A DNA stretch of 40,436 bases from Gammaproteobacteria bacterium (GCA_027307325.1 DAHUXE010000158.1:1-40436); one strand, 5' to 3'. Shown: positions 24,232-32,324, numbered from the stretch's first letter. The notes: generated from the sequence alone by a model not told the origin. Numbers and translations: made by a program.

Positions 24232-25611
24232 TCAGGCCACGAGCCGGTAGACGGGCCGATAAGTGCTGCCCGGCAGCCGCATGCGCTTCTGCGCCACGAA
24301 CGCCGCCAGCAGCTCGTCGAGCAGCTGCATGACTGCCGGATCGCCGGCGAGCTCGTAGGGCCCGAGGCGCTCGATCGCCTGGATGCCGAAGTCCTTGACG
24401 TTGCCGGTGACGACGCCCGAGAAGGCGCGCCGCAGGTTGGCGGCCAGCTCGTGCGCGGGCTGCTCGCGCCTGAGCTCCAGCGCCCGCATCGACTCGTGGG
24501 TGACCTCGAAGGGCCGCTGGAAATCGGCCGGCACCTGCAGCAACCAGTTGAAGTTGTAGGAGTCGTTGCGCTTGCGGCGGAATTCGCGCACCTCCTGCAT
24601 GCCGCGCACCATGCGCCGCGCGACTTCCGGCGGGTCGTCGACGATCACCGTGAAGCGCTCGAGCGCCCCGGCGCCGAGCGTGCCGCCGATGAAGCGGCAA
24701 ATCTGCTCGAAATACGGGGCGCTGTCGCTGGGTCCCGTGAGCACGATCGGGAACGGCTGCTCGCGGTTCGCCGGCCCGAGCAGCACCCCGCACAGATAGA
24801 GGATTTCCTCGGCGGTCCCGGCGCCGCCCGGGAATACCACGATCCCGTGGGCGAGCCGCACGAACGCCTCGAGCCGCTTCTCGATGTCCGGCATGATGGC
24901 GAGCTGGGTGACGATCGCGTTGGGGGGCTCCGCGGCGATGATGCCGGGCTCAGTGATGCCGATGTAGCGGCCGCCCTCGATGCGCTGCTTGGCATGGCCG
25001 ATGGTGGCACCCTTCATCGGGCCCTTCATGGCCCCGGGGCCGCAGCCGGTGCACACGTCGAGGCTGCGCAGCCCGAGCTCATAGCCGACGTCCTTGGTGT
25101 ACTGGTATTCCTCGCGCGTGATCGAGTGCCCGCCCCAGCACACCACCAGATTGGGACGCACCTTGTGCTCGAGGATGCGCGCGTTGCGCAGCACGTGGAA
25201 CACCGCGTTGGTGATCGCGGCGGAGTCGCTGAGGTCGAAGCGGCCGCTGGCGACGATCTCGTTCGAGGTGAACACCACGTCGCGCAGCACCGCGAACAGG
25301 TGCTCCTTGATGCCGCGGATCATCTGCCCGTCGACGAACGCGGTCGCCGGCGCATTGTGCAGCTCGAGCTTCACGCCCCAGGCGTGGCGCACGATGCGGA
25401 CGTCGAAGTCGCGATAGCGGTCGAAGATCTCCTTGGCGTTGTCGGTGCGCGCTCCGGAGTTCAGCACGGCGAGCGCGCAGCGGCGGAACAGCGGATAGAG
25501 CCCCGCCTCGCCGGCATCGAGCAGCCGGTCGATCTCCGCCTGGGAAAGGTTCTCGAGGCTGCCACGCGGACCGACGCGCGCGTCGACGAATGCTGAAAGG
25601 TCGCTGGCCAC
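24232..25611 (-). CDS. ppnN: Pyrimidine/purine nucleotide 5'-monophosphate nucleosidase (LOG family)
   Basis: The 459-residue protein is collinear with E. coli PpnN (YgdH), which cleaves nucleoside monophosphates to ribose 5-phosphate and a base and is activated by (p)ppGpp. Matching blocks include FRRCALAVLNSG, FDVRIVRHAWGVKLEL, NLVVCWGGHSITREEY, CTGCGPGAMKGPMKGA and MPDIEKRLEAFVRLAHG. The LOG signature is FPGGAGTAEE, and the end is QKRMRLPGSTYRPVY. The start is a GTG at 25611 without a Shine-Dalgarno sequence; a CATAAC hexamer ends eight bases upstream, suggesting a near-leaderless message. Confidence 0.95.
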   Translation of the reverse strand: MASDLSAFVDARVGPRGSLENLSQAEIDRLLDAGEAGLYPLFRRCALAVLNSGARTDNAKEIFDRYRDFDVRIVRHAWGVKLELHNAPATAFVDGQMIRGIKEHLFAVLRDVVFTSNEIVASGRFDLSDSAAITNAVFHVLRNARILEHKVRPNLVVCWGGHSITREEYQYTKDVGYELGLRSLDVCTGCGPGAMKGPMKGATIGHAKQRIEGGRYIGITEPGIIAAEPPNAIVTQLAIMPDIEKRLEAFVRLAHGIVVFPGGAGTAEEILYLCGVLLGPANREQPFPIVLTGPSDSAPYFEQICRFIGGTLGAGALERFTVIVDDPPEVARRMVRGMQEVREFRRKRNDSYNFNWLLQVPADFQRPFEVTHESMRALELRREQPAHELAANLRRAFSGVVTGNVKDFGIQAIERLGPYELAGDPAVMQLLDELLAAFVAQKRMRLPGSTYRPVYRLVA

Positions 25612-25700
25612 TTAAGGGACGTTATGTTACGCGGCGGGAGAGTGCGCGGCGATGCCGCGACTGCCCCGCATCGAGGGGGCGCGGCCAGCCTGGCGCTTCC

Positions 25701-26237
25701 TTAGGGATCGATGTCGATCGGTACCGCGTCGGGAACCAGCATCCAGATCTCCACCATATCCGCGTTGGAGACGGCGATGCAGCCGTCCGTCCAGTCGTGG
25801 CTCAGGTAGTAGTCCGGATCGTGCTTCATGAGATTCGGCAGCCCGTGGATCATGATCGAGCCACCGGTATCCCAGTGACGCGCGCGGGCGCGCTTCAGGT
25901 CCGTCGGGTTGGGGTATGACACCTTGATCGACAGGAAGTAGTCGCTGCGCGGGTTGCGCGCATCGAGTCGATAGCTCCCCTCGGGCGTGCGGAAGTCGCC
26001 CGAGCGCTCCTTCTGGCCGACCGGAAAGAGCCCCAGCGCCACGTGGTAGGAGCGCACGACGTTGCCGCCGTGCATGAGGTACAGCCGCCGCTCGGTCTTC
26101 TTCACCACGACGTGATCCACCGGGGGCAGCGTATCGCTGGTGAGCGCTACCGGCTGGCTCACCCCCAGCGAGTCCCCGTGCGCGGCCACCGCCGCACAGG
26201 CGAGAAGGAGCATCGCAGCCAAGTTCCTGAAAATCAT
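25701..26237 (-). CDS. L,D-transpeptidase, YkuD domain (YafK-like)
   Basis: The 178-residue protein has an N-terminal export signal (IFRNLAAMLLLACAAVAAHG). LLLAC could alternatively be a weak lipobox. The YkuD domain follows: VDHVVVKKTERRLYLMHGG, then ALGLFPVGQKERSGDFRTPEG. The active-site portion is IMIHGLPN (His131) and DWTDGCIAVSN (Cys153), all catalytic residues intact. The family forms 3-3 cross-links or attaches proteins to peptidoglycan; YafK-type members act as hydrolases. ATG 26237 was preferred to the track start at 26312 because it opens the signal peptide. It lies just downstream of mltD with its own TATAAT promoter, a cell-wall pair. Confidence 0.88.
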   Translation of the reverse strand: MIFRNLAAMLLLACAAVAAHGDSLGVSQPVALTSDTLPPVDHVVVKKTERRLYLMHGGNVVRSYHVALGLFPVGQKERSGDFRTPEGSYRLDARNPRSDYFLSIKVSYPNPTDLKRARARHWDTGGSIMIHGLPNLMKHDPDYYLSHDWTDGCIAVSNADMVEIWMLVPDAVPIDIDP

Positions 26238-26270
26238 GGCATTCCGTATGACGTCAGGGAGCTTGCAACG

Positions 26271-26276
26271 ATTATA
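26271..26276 (-). promoter_or_regulatory. Consensus -10 element of the L,D-transpeptidase gene
   Basis: A perfect TATAAT lies on the minus strand, giving a start near 26264 and a leader of about 27 bases. The -35 region (ATGGCG at 18-base spacing) is poor, so an activator may be needed. Confidence 0.5.
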
Positions 26277-26318
26277 GCCAGCATACGGCGCTGCGCCATG
26301 GGCCTGGATCACACCTCG

Positions 26319-28301
26319 TCATCCGCTGTTCCCCACCTCTTCCACGCGGGGTATGACGATCTGCATCCCGGCACGCAGGTCGCTGAAATCGACGTCCGGG
26401 TTGTACTGGACGAGCAGCCATTCGGGCAACTGCCGGGCGTGCCTGGTAACCGTCCACAACGAATCCCCGGGACGCGCGATGTAGATCTCGGTGCCGGAGA
26501 TGCGGTGCGCGGCGAAGTACGCCGCCTGCAGCTCGCGGTGATACTCGCGCCGGTGCTGCTCGAAGACATCGTGAGACACCTTATGGAAATCGAGCCTGAG
26601 GTGATGCCCGACCAGCACCGGCTTCGTCCTGCTCATGTGATTGAGCTCGCGCAGGTGCTGCGCGCTCACGCCGAGCCAGTCGGCGTAGTGCCCGAGCGTC
26701 TCCTCGGCGGCGACCCGGATCGAGTCATCGTGAGCCACGCTGTAGTCGGTGGGGTCGGCGCTCTGCTGCGTATCCGCGCCGGGCCCAAGCGCCGGGCTGA
26801 GGGCCTCGGCCTGTGCGGCCGACACCGGCTGCTCGCGGCTCGCGGTCACGGTGATGGTGGCGACGGCGGCGGCATCCTCGGCGCTCTCGCGCTGTGCGAC
26901 CGCGGCGGTCACCGCGCCGAGGTCCGGCGCAGCCCCGGCGGCCGGCGCGGCGGCGGAGGCCACCTGCACGGTCGCGCCCTCCGGCAGCTCGATGGTGCGG
27001 CCGACCCTGAGAGCCGCGCTCACTCGCAGGCGGTTCATGCGCGCCAGCGTATCGATCGGCACACCGTAGCGTTCGGCGAGCCTCGCGAGCGTGTCGCCCT
27101 GCTGCACCCGGTAGCGCTTCGGTTGCGGCTGTCCGGCGTATAGCTCGTGCGGGTTGAGCTGATGCGCGAGCAGCTCCGTGGTCCACTGCTCCGCCTCCCC
27201 CGGCAGCCGCAGGTGGTAGTCGCGCGGCACGCGCAGCTGTCCGTCCCATACCGGGCGCAGCAGCGCCGGGTTCAGCGCCCGCAGCTCGTCGGTGCGGACG
27301 TGCAGTACCCGCTCGAGGGTCGCCATCGGCACGTAGCCCGGCACCGAAACCACCTGGAACTTCGCCTCGCTCTGCTTCTGCACCGCGCCGAAGTACTTCT
27401 CGGGGTTGTGATCGATATCGAGCGCGGCGAGGAACGATACGTAGAAGTTGCGCGAGGCGAAGCCGAAGGTGCGGCTGGTGTAATGGCGCACGATGGTGAC
27501 GATGTCGTCGGTGCCGAGCGTCTCCTTGGCGCGCAGCATCCCGGCGGTGCCGTGGTTGTAGGCGGTGATCGCGAGCGGCCAGGTGCCGAGCACCCGGTAG
27601 TTGTAACCGAGCAGCTGCGCCGCCGCTTCCGTGGAGCGGAACGGATCGAGCCGGTCGTCGACTGAGCGGTCGATGCGCATGTAACGCCTTCCGGTCGAGC
27701 GCATGAACTGCCACAAGCCCGCCGCGCCGACCTTGGAGTAGGCGGCCGGGTTGAACGAGGACTCGACGTGCGGCAGCACCGCGAGCTCGGGCGGGAGTCC
27801 GCGGTTGGCGAGCGCCTCGGCGATGTGGGTTTCCCAGGCGCCGGCGCGGTTCAGGCCCGCCCGGAAGCGGTACGCCTGCCCGAGCTGGAAGCGGATGTCT
27901 TCCACCGCCTCGCGCAGCCGCGCGGGGCTCGCCGCACCCCACAGGTCCTTGATGCGCTGATCCTCCGGCGAAAGCGGCGCGTCGCCTGCGGCGGCGATGC
28001 GGCGCAGCGCGGCTGCCAACGCCTCGCGGTGCTGGTCCACCTCGTGCTCGCGCGCGCTTTGCGAGGCATCGGGCGCGAAATGCAGCGTCTCGTATACGAC
28101 CGAAAGGTTGTACTGGTCGTGCAGAAAGCCCGCGTTGGTATCGATCTGTGTATAGACGCGGACCCAGAAGCGGACGTCGGGCTCGAGCGCGGCGGGCTCC
28201 GGCATCGCGCCCACGGCAGCCGGCAGCGGCGTCGTGCCGAGGACGCACGCCGAGGTGAGCAGCAGCGCGTGTATGCGCGCCTTGCGGGGTGTCGATTTCA
28301 T
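26319..28301 (-). CDS. mltD: Membrane-bound-type lytic murein transglycosylase (MltD-like) with three LysM repeats
   Basis: The 660-residue exported enzyme cleaves the glycan strand of peptidoglycan. After a signal peptide and a helical N-terminal part, the GH23 SLT domain has catalytic Glu180 in VLPHVESSFNP, then AAGLWQFMRSTGR, DPFRSTEAAAQLL and LAITAYNHGTAGM. Three LysM modules follow, near residues 400-445 (YRVQQGDTLARLAERYGV), 530-575 and 607-652 (YIARPGDSLWTVTRHARQLP). It has its own GGGG Shine-Dalgarno and is coupled to a 17-codon leader ORF. No clear lipobox is present, unlike E. coli MltD. Confidence 0.93.
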   Translation of the reverse strand: MKSTPRKARIHALLLTSACVLGTTPLPAAVGAMPEPAALEPDVRFWVRVYTQIDTNAGFLHDQYNLSVVYETLHFAPDASQSAREHEVDQHREALAAALRRIAAAGDAPLSPEDQRIKDLWGAASPARLREAVEDIRFQLGQAYRFRAGLNRAGAWETHIAEALANRGLPPELAVLPHVESSFNPAAYSKVGAAGLWQFMRSTGRRYMRIDRSVDDRLDPFRSTEAAAQLLGYNYRVLGTWPLAITAYNHGTAGMLRAKETLGTDDIVTIVRHYTSRTFGFASRNFYVSFLAALDIDHNPEKYFGAVQKQSEAKFQVVSVPGYVPMATLERVLHVRTDELRALNPALLRPVWDGQLRVPRDYHLRLPGEAEQWTTELLAHQLNPHELYAGQPQPKRYRVQQGDTLARLAERYGVPIDTLARMNRLRVSAALRVGRTIELPEGATVQVASAAAPAAGAAPDLGAVTAAVAQRESAEDAAAVATITVTASREQPVSAAQAEALSPALGPGADTQQSADPTDYSVAHDDSIRVAAEETLGHYADWLGVSAQHLRELNHMSRTKPVLVGHHLRLDFHKVSHDVFEQHRREYHRELQAAYFAAHRISGTEIYIARPGDSLWTVTRHARQLPEWLLVQYNPDVDFSDLRAGMQIVIPRVEEVGNSG

Positions 28302-28355
28302 TTACACCCCACGAACACGAGCCTTCGCAATTGAATTCAATGTCTTGCGACTCAT
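28302..28355 (-). CDS. 17-residue leader ORF abutting mltD
   Basis: An ATG at 28355 preceded by AGGGAGG at four-base spacing opens an 18-codon frame (MSRKTLNSIAKARVRGV, stop TAA). The TAA touches the mltD ATG directly (TAAATG). The strong ribosome binding site and abutting junction suggest translational coupling: ribosomes finishing the leader could reinitiate on mltD. The peptide is basic; I recognise no relative. It is too short for the ORF track. Confidence 0.5.
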   Translation of the reverse strand: MSRKTLNSIAKARVRGV

Positions 28356-28762
28356 CTAGCCTCCCTGCCGAGAAACATGCGCCGCCGAAAGCGTCGGATA
28401 TTCTGACACTATGGCTGCTTCCGGCCCGGATTGCAGGTCGGTCGCCTCTTCCGGCACGGTAGGGTTAGACCCCAAGAAGCGGGCGCGGATCGTGCGGCGC
28501 GTCACATTTGGACGGCGTGCGGCGGCCAAATGCCCGCGGCGCCGGGCCGCCCGCGTCCCCTGGCACGGGTGTTGCTCATATCCACTCATCAGCGGCGCTG
28601 CCGCATCTTCGGGAAGCAAGGCGAGCCAGGGGACATCCACAAAGAACATACCGGGTCCGGAACAATAACAATCCGCCGGACACCGGGACACCGGATAACA
28701 ACGAGAAGACGCTCCTCCACACAAGCAAGCGACCGACAACCCCGCGCAAGCGGGGTTTTTTT
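28302..28762 (+). ncRNA. Candidate small RNA inferred from an orphan terminator
   Basis: The plus strand of this gap ends in a textbook intrinsic terminator, yet no plus-strand gene lies upstream of it; mltD runs the other way from 28301. A plus-strand transcript must therefore start somewhere in this gap. It would contain an inverted repeat CATTTGG/CCAAATG (28505-28532), a GTCCGG/CCGGAC stem near 28656-28682 and an unpaired CTCCTCC tract before the terminator. No promoter or known RNA family (6S, tmRNA, RNase P, SRP) is recognisable, so the 5' end given is only the gap limit. Confidence 0.3.
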
Positions 28763-28763
28763 C
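28738..28763 (+). terminator. Intrinsic terminator with no upstream plus-strand gene
   Basis: AACCCCGC-GCAA-GCGGGGTT followed by a run of Ts (TTTTTTT including the stem's last two). It works only in the plus direction. Confidence 0.8.
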
Positions 28764-28770
28764 GTCCGGC

Positions 28771-28800
28771 AAAAAAAGAGGCAGCCATATGGCTGCCTCA
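28771..28800 (-). terminator. Intrinsic terminator of the nrdJa-nrdJb operon
   Basis: On the minus strand the perfect palindrome GAGGCAGCCATATGGCTGCC-TC is followed by seven Ts. It lies 53 bases after the nrdJb stop. It is back-to-back with the oppositely oriented terminator 28738-28763. Confidence 0.85.
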
Positions 28801-28852
28801 TGGACCTAACGCACTGTCAGCCGGTCTGGTTGGTCGGTCGTACTAGAGTCGC

Positions 28853-29593
28853 TCAGCCACACTTGGAATCGCCGCAATTGAGGCACGTCATGCAGCCGTC
28901 CATCATGACCACGGCCGCCGTGCTGCACCGGCCGCACAGCTGCGCCCCGTCGGGGAAGTGCGGTTTGGCAAAGGCGTCGGCCTGCTTGGCGCGCGCCTCG
29001 TACTCGGCGCGCTTCTCGTCGACGAGCTTGCGCTGGTGGACGTCCAGCTCCGGCTTCCTCATGAGCCCGATGGCCTGCAGGTGCTTCTCGATGACGTGGC
29101 CGAGCTCGGCGATGATCGAGGGCATGAACTTCCCGCCCGGCTGCCAGTAGCCGCCGCGCGGATCGAACACCGCCTTCAGCTCGTCCACCAGGAAGGTGAC
29201 GTCGCCGCCCTTCCTGAACACCGCGGAAATGATGCGCGTGAGCGCCACGATCCACTGGTAGTGGTCGAGATTCTTCGAGTTGATGAAGATCTCGAAGGGC
29301 CGGCGCTGCTCGTACTCGGTGCCTTCGTTGAGCAGGATGTCGTTGATGGTCACGTACATCGCGTGATCGGAGATCGGTGTCTTGATCTTGTAGGTCTGCC
29401 CGATCAGCATCTCCGGCCGCTCGAGCTTCTCGTGCATGCGGATGACCTTGGCGGTGCGCCCGCTGCGGTCGCGCACCTCCTCGGACTCGGCCGCCGCCGC
29501 CAGCGGCCTGGCGTCCGGCGCCTTCCCCGCTGCCTTGTCCTCGGGCTTCTGTACCTGATACTTGACGATCTTGCGCTCGATCTTGATAGCCAT
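28853..29593 (-). CDS. nrdJb: NrdJb, C-terminal subunit of a split B12-dependent class II ribonucleotide reductase
   Basis: The 246-residue protein corresponds to the C-terminal portion of class II reductases, encoded separately in Pseudomonas as NrdJb. It has the TSCPD-like region KTPISDHAMYVTINDILLNE, FEIFINSKNLDHYQWIVALTR, and AVFRKGGDVTFLVDELKAV. A cysteine-rich tail, LCGRCSTAAVVMMDGCMTCLNCG, probably holds zinc and the redox cysteines that re-reduce the active site. ATG 29593 follows an AGAGG and gives the usual start MAIKIERKIVKYQVQKP. It lies 28 bases after nrdJa and is followed by a strong terminator. Confidence 0.92.
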   Translation of the reverse strand: MAIKIERKIVKYQVQKPEDKAAGKAPDARPLAAAAESEEVRDRSGRTAKVIRMHEKLERPEMLIGQTYKIKTPISDHAMYVTINDILLNEGTEYEQRRPFEIFINSKNLDHYQWIVALTRIISAVFRKGGDVTFLVDELKAVFDPRGGYWQPGGKFMPSIIAELGHVIEKHLQAIGLMRKPELDVHQRKLVDEKRAEYEARAKQADAFAKPHFPDGAQLCGRCSTAAVVMMDGCMTCLNCGDSKCG

Positions 29594-29621
29594 GGCCTCT
29601 TGTCCCGCTGCGGCAGGCAGC

Positions 29622-31769
29622 TCAGTACCTGCCGAAATAACCCTCTTTGATCGCATCGTACAAGTTCGCGGCGGTATGGAGCTCGCCGTCGTAGTCGATC
29701 TCCTCGTCGCCGCGCACCTCGACCACCGTGCCGTCGTCGAGCGTGAATTTGTAGACGGTGTTCTTGAGGTCCTGCTCCTTCACCAGCACGCCCTGGAACG
29801 CCTCGGGGTTGAAGCGGAAGGTGGTGCAGCCCTTGAGTCCCTGCTCGTGTGCATACAGATAGATGTCCTTGAATCCCTCGTAGGGGAAATTCGTAGGCAC
29901 GTTCGCCGTCTTAGAAATCGATGAATCGACCCACTTCTGGGCCGCAGCCTGCACTTCGACATGCTCCTTGGGGGTGATGTCTTCGGAGGCGATGAAGTAG
30001 TCGGGTAGTCTCTCAGCATCGGTCGTGCCCCCTGGCGTGGCGTTCGGATTGACGAGCTCGCGGAAGGCGAGCAACTCGAACGAGTAAACGTCGATCTTCT
30101 CTTTGGACTTCTTCCCCTCGCGGATGACGTTGCGGAAGTAGTGATGCGCGAACGACGGCTCTATGCCGTTCGAGGCGTTGTTGGCGAGCGACAGCGAGAT
30201 GGTGCCGGTGGGCGCGATCGAGCTGTGGTGGGTGAAACGCGCGCCGGTCTCGGCCAGCTCGTGCACCAGGCGCGGCGCCACCTCGGCGACGCGCTGCATG
30301 TAGCGGCTGTAGCGGGCGTGCAGCAGCCGTCCGGCGATCTTTGCGCCCGGCCGCCAGCCGTCGCGCGCCATTTCCGGGCGCTTGCGCAGCATCTCCTTGG
30401 TGACCGTGAACTCCTCGTTCATGATCGGCGCCGGACCCTTCTCGCGGGCGAGCTCCAGCCCCGCCTCCCAGCCGGCGAGCGCCATCTCGCGCGACACGTC
30501 CTCGGTGAACTGCACAGCATCGGCCGAGCCGTACTTCAGGCGCAGCAGCGTCATGGTGCTGCCGAGCCCTAAGAAGCCCATGCCGTGACGGCGCTTGCGC
30601 AGGATCTCCTCGCGCTGCTTCTCGAGCGGCAGGCCGTTGACCTCCACCACGTTGTCGAGCATGCGCGTGAAGACCTTCACCACCTCGCGGTACTCGTGCC
30701 AGTCGAACTCGGCGAAATCGGTGAACGGGTGGCGCACGAAGCGCGTCAGGTTTACCGAGCCGAGCAGGCACGAGCCGTAGGGCGGCAAATTCTGCTCACC
30801 GCAGGGGTTGGTAGCGCGGATGTTCTCGCACCACCAGTTGTTGTTCATCTCGTTCGAGCGATCGATGAGCACGAACCCTGGCTCGGCGAAATCGTAGGTG
30901 GACGACATGATGACGTCCCATACGCGCCGTGCCGGCAGCGTCTTGTAGATCTTGCAGGCGACGAGCCCCTCGTCGTTCACGACGTAGCCGTCGTGCACCG
31001 GCCACTCGCGCCACAGGAACTTGTGCGTGTCGCCGAGGTCGTGCTTCTCCGACTCGAACTCCCTGCGCGTGATCGGGAAGGCGAGCTTCCACTCGCTGTC
31101 TTCGCGTACCGCCCGGATGAACTCGTCGGTGATCAGCAGCGACAGATTGAACTGGCGCAGCCGGCCGTTCTCGCGCTTGGCGCGGATGAACTCCATGACG
31201 TCCGGGTGGCCGACGTCGAAGGTGCCCATCTGTGCTCCGCGCCGGCCGCCCGCGGAGGAGACGGTGAAGCACATCTTGTCGAAGATATCCATGAACGAGA
31301 GCGGGCCGGAGGTGTAGGCACCGGCGCCCGACACGTACGCGCCGCGCGGACGGAGCGTCGAGAACTCATAACCGATGCCGCAGCCGGCCTTGAGCGTCAG
31401 CCCCGCCTCGTGCACCTTCTTCAGGATGTCGTCCATCGAGTCGCGGATCGTCCCCGACACCGTGCAGTTGATGGTGGAGGTCGCCGGCTTGTGCTCGAGC
31501 GCACCGGCGTTGGAAGTCACGCGCCCCGCGGGAATCGCTCCGCGGCGCAGCGCCCACAGAAAACGCTCGTACCAGTGCTCGCGCACCTCGAGGGTCTCGA
31601 CATCGGCGAGCGCGCGCGCAACGCGCTTGTAGGTGTCGTCCATCGTCTTGTCGATGGGCGTGCCGTCCTTGGCCGTCAGCCGATACTTCTTGTCCCAGAT
31701 ATCGAGCGACGCCTCTTGGAAGGGAATCGCATCGATATCCTTGGGTTCGACCTTCACTACGGTGTTCAT
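29622..31769 (-). CDS. nrdJa: NrdJa, catalytic subunit of a split B12-dependent class II ribonucleotide reductase
   Basis: The 715-residue enzyme makes deoxynucleotides using adenosylcobalamin, with or without oxygen. Recognisable blocks are the substrate-side cysteine in PATSTINCTVSGTIRDS, GLTLKAGCGIGYEFSTLRP, AGGRRGAQMGTFDVGHPD and the finger-loop radical cysteine in RATNPCGEQNLPPYGSCLLGS. Further blocks are GMGFLGLGSTMTLLRLKYG, ARFTHHSSIAPTGTISLS and SKTANVPTNFPYEG. The regulatory ATP-cone is not seen at the N-terminus. The gene lies 28 bases before nrdJb. Its upstream region carries NrdR-like palindromes. Confidence 0.95.
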   Translation of the reverse strand: MNTVVKVEPKDIDAIPFQEASLDIWDKKYRLTAKDGTPIDKTMDDTYKRVARALADVETLEVREHWYERFLWALRRGAIPAGRVTSNAGALEHKPATSTINCTVSGTIRDSMDDILKKVHEAGLTLKAGCGIGYEFSTLRPRGAYVSGAGAYTSGPLSFMDIFDKMCFTVSSAGGRRGAQMGTFDVGHPDVMEFIRAKRENGRLRQFNLSLLITDEFIRAVREDSEWKLAFPITRREFESEKHDLGDTHKFLWREWPVHDGYVVNDEGLVACKIYKTLPARRVWDVIMSSTYDFAEPGFVLIDRSNEMNNNWWCENIRATNPCGEQNLPPYGSCLLGSVNLTRFVRHPFTDFAEFDWHEYREVVKVFTRMLDNVVEVNGLPLEKQREEILRKRRHGMGFLGLGSTMTLLRLKYGSADAVQFTEDVSREMALAGWEAGLELAREKGPAPIMNEEFTVTKEMLRKRPEMARDGWRPGAKIAGRLLHARYSRYMQRVAEVAPRLVHELAETGARFTHHSSIAPTGTISLSLANNASNGIEPSFAHHYFRNVIREGKKSKEKIDVYSFELLAFRELVNPNATPGGTTDAERLPDYFIASEDITPKEHVEVQAAAQKWVDSSISKTANVPTNFPYEGFKDIYLYAHEQGLKGCTTFRFNPEAFQGVLVKEQDLKNTVYKFTLDDGTVVEVRGDEEIDYDGELHTAANLYDAIKEGYFGRY

Positions 31770-31967
31770 GGAATCCGCGGCGCTCCGGAAATCTCTTCTT
31801 TAGACGCCTAGTCCAACGGATTGCAGGGAAAAACCAGCCAGACGCGCGTTGCGGCGCTCAAGGAACCGCGAGCCTGACCGGTACCTGACTGTCCTCGAAT
31901 TCAGTGGAACAGTTCAGGGCCCTGAAATCTCCCCCCGACTGCGTGACCCTCGTCGCTCTGGTCGCGA

Positions 31968-31983
31968 ACACAAGATCTTGTGT
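31968..31983. promoter_or_regulatory. NrdR-box-like palindrome upstream of nrdJa
   Basis: ACACAAGATCTTGTGT is a perfect 16-base palindrome that agrees with the NrdR consensus acaCwAtATaTwGtgt at 14 of 16 positions. It lies immediately downstream of a candidate minus-strand promoter (31994-32022), where a repressor would block transcription of nrdJab. Confidence 0.6.
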
Positions 31984-31993
31984 CGGGGTCAAA

Positions 31994-32022
31994 AGCCTAA
32001 TGAGCGTGCAGGGGTGCGTCAA
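31994..32022 (-). promoter_or_regulatory. Candidate promoter of nrdJa-nrdJb
   Basis: On the minus strand TTGACG and TAGGCT are 17 bases apart. The start point would be near 31987, just before the NrdR-like box, giving a leader of about 218 bases. Confidence 0.42.
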
Positions 32023-32145
32023 GATTCAGAATCATATTTTGTCGTGTCATTTTTATGCAGATATTTCATAGTCTTATGACATTCTCCGCAGTAAAGTGCA
32101 CGATAAATTTCTGGCCGGCCGTGGGTCCGGGGAAGTCGACCAGGA

Positions 32146-32161
32146 CCCCAATATATTGTGC
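32146..32161. promoter_or_regulatory. Second NrdR-box-like site
   Basis: CCCCAATATATTGTGC matches the NrdR consensus at about 13 of 16 positions around the palindromic core CAATATATTG. Its centre is 178 bases from that of the first box, much farther than the usual 31-42 base spacing but close to a whole number of helical turns. Confidence 0.4.
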
Positions 32162-32177
32162 CCAGGCCAAGCACAGG

Positions 32178-32198
32178 TTTTCCACAGAATTGCCCACA
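32178..32198 (+). promoter_or_regulatory. Pair of DnaA-box-like sites between nrdJ and hsp20
   Basis: TTTTCCACA (32178-32186) fits the DnaA box consensus TTWTNCACA exactly, and TTGCCCACA (32190-32198) is a weaker copy in the same orientation 12 bases on. DnaA is known to act at nrd promoters in E. coli. The pair is not an origin by itself: there is no cluster or dnaA/dnaN gene. Confidence 0.4.
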
Positions 32199-32226
32199 GC
32201 CGGGGTATGTGAGGGTGATTTTCCCG

Positions 32227-32250
32227 ATAGTTAGGCACTTACCTAACTAT
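32227..32250. promoter_or_regulatory. Perfect inverted repeat, possible operator
   Basis: ATAGTTAGG-CACTTA-CCTAACTAT has nine-base arms and a six-base centre. It is AT-rich compared with its surroundings, has no T-tract, and lies between the nrdJ regulatory sites and the hsp20 promoter. The size suits a dimeric repressor of the MarR, TetR or similar type; the binding protein is unknown. Confidence 0.42.
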
Positions 32251-32324
32251 TGCGGAAAGACCCCTCAACCGCCGGCCGGCCGGGGGCTCGCAGCACGGTT
32301 TCGTTTCCACCTGCCGCGCACGCC

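Noticed and set aside
31770-31987. Cobalamin riboswitch in the long nrdJ leader
   Set aside because: B12-dependence and the long leader invite it, but no B12-box or core riboswitch sequence is recognisable.
32178-32198. Replication origin
   Set aside because: Only two DnaA-box-like sites, no box cluster, AT-rich unwinding element with repeats or dnaA/dnaN gene.
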